Shown here in pieces: positions 60,010 through 64,000 of a stretch of 64,000 nt of DNA. The DNA is from Viscum album (Eukaryota > Streptophyta > Magnoliopsida > Santalales > Viscaceae): positions 1,122,322,110 to 1,122,386,109 of the forward strand of contig OY728143.1 of the NCBI GenBank assembly GCA_963277665.1, given 5' to 3'. The notes below the pieces were generated by a model. It was not told the origin of the DNA. It ran no database searches and was given only the letters and a program-made list of their open reading frames with translations. Every line of letters begins with the position of its first letter. The stretch's first letter is position 1. Both the position numbers and the translations under genes were made by a program.

Positions 60010-62940
60010 TGTCACAGACATGACTTATTTTGAAGTTAAATTTCATTTATTTTCCTTTCATTCTTTGTTTTGGATGGTTTCCAAAGGTTTTATGGAGAAA
60101 TAGATGAGTTTTAATGAATTGGGCCAAACCGTGAGTCCAATTCCAGATTTTAAAATAAATTTTGTTTCCTTTATAACTTTTTAATTTTTTAATATTTTTC
60201 CCTCCTTCTAATTCATAAATGGTCTCCTCTGACCTAGTAACACCAAAATATAAATTTGGAGCCTTTATAAATCCATAATCATGGTGGATATGGGTTTTTA
60301 TTTAAGATATTGGGCCTGCCCAAAGGCCCATTTCCTACATTAAAAATAATGTTTAATTGTTTTTTATCTCCTTCACTATTTTCGTTTGTTCGGTGATTCC
60401 ACCTCCCCCTAGACCCTAAGAAACCCAGGTGCACTCCTATTGCCTTTCCCCCCTCCTTGGAGCTCTTTGAAATCGCGAATTAGGGATGATATTCATAGGG
60501 TGTCTCAAATCGTCCATAATTGAAGAGGTATCTTCATCCCTTCTTAACTCTCTCAATTATTACCCTTTTCCCTCCATTCCAGTTCCTAAATTACCTCCTA
60601 AATCTTGTTCGAACAATCCCAGAATTTTGTCTATTTTCAATTTCAGTAACTATTTTTTTTGGAGTGATTAATTTAGGATACTTCAAGTAGGCGAGTCTAT
60701 TTCTTTCCTATTTCAAATTGCTTAGGGTTTCTTCCCTAATTCTTAAATTATAAAAATTCCAGAAGTTAGGGTTCGTGCCTAGGTTCTAATATACTGTATT
60801 TTGGGTTAAATATTGAGGTTTTAGGTTTCTTTTAACTTCCTTGAGGTGCGGCGGTCGTGCAGTTGATGTTTCGCCCCAATATTTAAGGGTTTCGACCCAT
60901 TCGGTAGGTGATTCTGTGGATAACCATTTAATGATGAGTTAGTTTGCTTGATTAAATAATTTTACAAGTTCCTTATGTGATGTGCATTATGAGAAAACCA
61001 TTTTTGGTAGCAATAGTAAAGCATTTGTTTTTAAAGTAACATTTTTTTTGGAAGTGTGTATTTTTCAAATGTATTTCATGTGTTATCTCTTGTGGTAGTT
61101 TTGTAAAATTTGTAAGTGATTTATTAGTTGTTCAAAGGGGATTCCAATTATGGTTGGGTAATGATATAGTTACTTGTGGTCCTAAAAATGGGGTGTATTT
61201 GAATGGTTTTATTTGTATAACCTTGTTATACTCTTTGAAAGTGTATTATGGATTTGTGTGTTCTCATGGGTATCTTTTGTGATATAATTCAAGGTGATTA
61301 TATAACATTTGAAAGTGGATTATTACATGTTGATTGGGCTGACAATTCTGTTTTGGTAGGGTATTGGTGTGATTTTGTCTTAAAAAGAGGTTTTTGAAAT
61401 CGATTTTATGTGCAAAGTTTGGGTATACTCTTTATAATTGTTTTATGAAAGTTTTGAATGGTTTATTGGGTTGTGTAATAGGTGAAACTATATCATCAAA
61501 CTGTTTTGGTAGGAGTATATTTTTAAAAGTTCCATTTCATTTTTGAAAATGCTGTTATGTGATATTTATCATATTAGAAATATTTTATTAAATTGTTCGA
61601 AGGAGATATTGAGGAGTGAAAGTGATGTGAAAGTGATGTGGAGTAATTTGTCTGAGTGTGATGTGAAAAATTGAATTTTTGATTATGAAAGAAGTGTTAT
61701 ATTCCATGTGTGTGGGTTGTTATATGATTTTAAATATCTTATAATTTTTTTATAAAATTGTTTAATGGTTTTGTGGAAGTGTTGAAGAAATGTTAAATGT
61801 GTTGTGGGCTATTTTGGTGTGATTCGGATTTCAAAATCATTTTGAATGAAAAATGGATTTTTTTGCCTTGTGTGGTATACACATGGGATGTTTGGTGAAT
61901 TTGTGATGTGGAAATGATATTTTCATGTTCAATGTATATTTCTTGACTTGTTGAACTTGTTTGAGCACAAGGGAAAAACCTGGGTATCTAGGTGGGTGGA
62001 CGTGTACTAGTATGCTAGTGAATCCGTGGGGTTTGGCCTCAGTTTCACTTAGCAAGATTGACTCTTACAACTCTAACTAAACTATGATGATGATTATTGG
62101 GGACCACTAGGTTATGGTTATGTTCCCTACTAGTGGCTCATGCACGAGAATGGATATTTGTGATGGTTACTCTCACCGAGATACGAGGTACCTGGGACCC
62201 ACAACTAGCTAGTGCCTAGGGGTTACTTCCTATTTCTTGTGCTCATTATTTAATTTTTACTTACCGTCAGCATACGGTATAGTTGGATGGAAAATTCAGT
62301 AGTGTTGACATTATTTTTTAAAGTGTTGATTCTTAATAATAGCCCACTTTAAAACTGTTTTTATTCAAAGTTGCATCTTTTCGAAATTGTAAATATCTTT
62401 TCATGTTTTTGAAAACTTGCATGCTTTTCATCTTTAAATGTTTATCACATTGAATCTCTTAGTGGTGGTATCCTACTGGGAATTGGATCACACCCTACTT
62501 ACACCCTTGGGTGTAAGTATACTTGGTTATTTTTTTTTTGTAGGTCGTGTATAGTTTTTTGTTTCAGTGGTTCGGGTTTCTAGTAGGTCATTGGTGGGGA
62601 AGTCCTGTGGAGGTGGCTTGAGGGCGGTGCCCCTTGCCATGAGGGTTCTTGGGCTTTCATTATTTGGTTTTTTACCTTTGGTATAGAACTTTTGAGTTGT
62701 TTTAAGCTATGTAATTCAGTTCTGAATTTTTCTAAAAGAGTTTGGTTTGAAAAATCCAGATTTGTTTCATTGGATTCTTTTGTTGTTTTATGTTTATAAA
62801 CTCGGGTAAATCGTTCCCAATTTTTATTTTATGATACCCGGGCACTTCTGCCAGCCCATTGGTATCGAGAACACCCTTCGGGCCTTGTCACGAGCTAGGT
62901 TTGGTGCCATTTTTGGTGGTGATCGATTCGGTTCGTGACA
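60010..62940 (+). repeat. Element F: 5' LTR of an LTR retrotransposon, plus strand
   Basis: Starts TGTCACAGACATG and ends GGTTCGTGACA, giving the six-base terminal inverted repeat TGTCAC/GTGACA, and is followed at once by a primer-site-like TGGTATCA. The sequence is less AT-rich than its surroundings and T/G-rich on the plus strand. It holds GGGCCTGCCCAAAGGCCCA at 60314-60332, a C-rich block at 60399-60470, and a 9-bp hairpin at 62498-62517. No coding frame of note. The 3' LTR lies beyond the window, so the boundaries rest on one copy; the right one is firm, the left one less so. Confidence 0.65.
62498..62517. repeat. Perfect 9-bp inverted repeat followed by a T-run, element F LTR
   Basis: CTTACACCC-TT-GGGTGTAAG, a nine-base-arm palindrome, with a run of ten T about 12 bases later. 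It lies about 420 bases before the LTR end, where RNA 3'-end signals are expected, so it could shape the transcript's end. That role is inferred. Confidence 0.5.
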
Positions 62941-62942
62941 AA

Positions 62943-62953
62943 TGGTATCAAAT
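62943..62953 (+). other. Element F primer binding site (Met-tRNA-like)
   Basis: TGGTATCAAAT, two bases after the LTR end. It matches the first eight bases of the TGGTATCAGAG site of elements B and E; the rest has diverged (AAT for GAG). Confidence 0.65.
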
Positions 62954-64000
62954 GAGGTTCAGGTTAACTCTTTGGGTCATGTTATTTGGGGAAGAGTCCG
63001 GATAGTCTGGTGTTAGGATTGTTGGGACATGGAATTCTAGTTATGGGTAGTGTGCCTGATCACCACACCTCATAATGGTATTCATTTTTCCAAGAGAAGT
63101 CGGGATTTATCTAAGTCCTTCAGTTTTCTTAGTTCGATGATGATTAAGGGAAATGAAAAGAGAGTTGGGTTAATGGTCCCAGTGAGCTCTAGGGCCTGGC
63201 AAGCAATGTGGAGCCAAGGATATTCCCTAGAACACTCTCTGTGATAGTGAAGTGATTGGAATATGGCCGCCAACCATATTTCCAGGTCACCAGTTGAAAC
63301 TAGTTTCCTCTTGCACTGTTTTGTGATTAGGTTTTTAAATCTTAGCTCTTTGGTTTTAAGAAGTGTACCGTTTTTGTGAAATGATTTTCAAATAAAGAGG
63401 GAATGATTTGGTTTATGAAATGGCGGAACATAATTTTCAGAATTGTTTTGAAATGTAAAATGGTGCACTTACACCTCTTTGAAAGCAGGAACTATATTGA
63501 AGTTGGTTTTGAAAAGTGTTTCCAATAGAGTTTTCTAAACAATCAGAGTGTGTTTTAATGGGATGAGATGTTTTGAAATTGATGTGAATATCTTGAAAGT
63601 GAGTTATTTTCTAAATGGTTGTGACTTCTTGAAAATTTTTGTAAGATGTGAGTTGGGATTTTGATCTCATGGTTAGTAGTTATGAGAAAAAAGGATGTGT
63701 TGGTTGACCATTTTTTTTGAAAAGTGGAAAGAATTTTTGTTTTAACCTTTGGTATTTCCATTAGCGACCACATGCATGGGTTTATATGGGATGATGGATG
63801 GTTGATGGGATGACTGGATGAGTGTCGTGACGGATATGAGGAGGGTGTCTGGTGTGGCACAAAAACATGCATGTGTGAGGCCCATGGGGTACCATTGGTG
63901 GATACGCTTACTGCTAAACTGTTTGTTCTCAAAGAATTACTTTTAAAGAAAAACACGATGTCTTGATGAATATTTTTGTATGGTTTGTATTATGGGTTTT
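62954..64000 (+). other. Element F internal leader (no gag recognised yet)
   Basis: Sequence between the primer site and the window edge. No gag motif, start codon context or long plus-strand frame was found, so it is probably untranslated leader or decayed gag start. The 133-codon minus-strand frame at 63555-63956 is Ser/His-rich because the plus strand has repeated GGATG and TGATGG strings; it has no family features and I do not call it a gene. Confidence 0.45.

Noticed and set aside
58106..60016. Possible LTR starting TGTGATGACCC and ending GTGTCACA
   Set aside because: The inverted ends are suggestive, but there is no primer site after 60016, no pol, no second copy and no clear target duplication. 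The same bases serve better as the start of element F's LTR.
63555..63956. 133-codon minus-strand open frame, the longest near the right edge
   Set aside because: It is rich in Ser, His and Thr because the opposite strand holds GGATG/TGATGG repeats. No domain, and it lies in the leader of element F.

Overview
The window reads as plant nuclear DNA: very AT-rich, with no bacterial-style gene packing and no host gene I can support. Almost everything recognisable is LTR retrotransposon of the Ty3/gypsy type, most likely chromoviruses (initiator-Met-tRNA primer sites, long LTRs, pol order protease-RT-RNase H-integrase with a chromodomain-like tail). It looks like a gene-poor, probably pericentromeric or otherwise heterochromatic region. 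The species cannot be fixed from the sequence.

Layout. (A) 1-1923 is the decayed 3' part of a plus-strand gypsy pol, followed by its 3' LTR (1924-3913, probably resuming at 14737-15345). (B) 3914-14731 is a minus-strand gypsy element inserted inside the LTR of A, bounded by perfect TTATT target duplications, with two 4.07-kb LTRs around only 2.7 kb of internal DNA. Most of gag, protease and RT is deleted, while RNase H and integrase are well preserved. It is the youngest-looking two-LTR element here. (C) 19448-23641 is a solo LTR of the same family in plus orientation with perfect TTATC duplications. It carries seven copies of a 30-bp minisatellite and two CGTACGTACG-core palindromes. (D) 35158 to about 57386 is an old plus-strand gypsy element with gag, protease, RT, RNase H and integrase remnants. 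(E) 40692-51500 is a minus-strand gypsy element nested inside the RT of D, flanked by perfect CTATG duplications, with 2.65-kb LTRs, a Met-tRNA primer site and a full but decayed gag-pol. (F) 60010-64000 is the 5' LTR, primer site and leader of a further plus-strand element that runs off the right edge.

Between these, 15346-19442, 23647-35157 and 57387-60009 are AT-rich and largely unrecognised. One minus-strand stretch (29100-30060) resembles the zinc-knuckle part of a non-LTR retrotransposon ORF1.

No element appears able to move by itself: every pol has in-frame stops or frameshifts, D and E have altered RT catalytic motifs, and B lacks most of gag-RT. The order of insertion follows from the nesting: A before B, and D before E. 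The most unusual signals are inside the LTRs: a conserved CpG-rich palindrome repeated in tandem 208 bp apart (B and C), a minisatellite site at a similar LTR position in B and C, and a cluster of AACCGTGCA motifs in both orientations in E.
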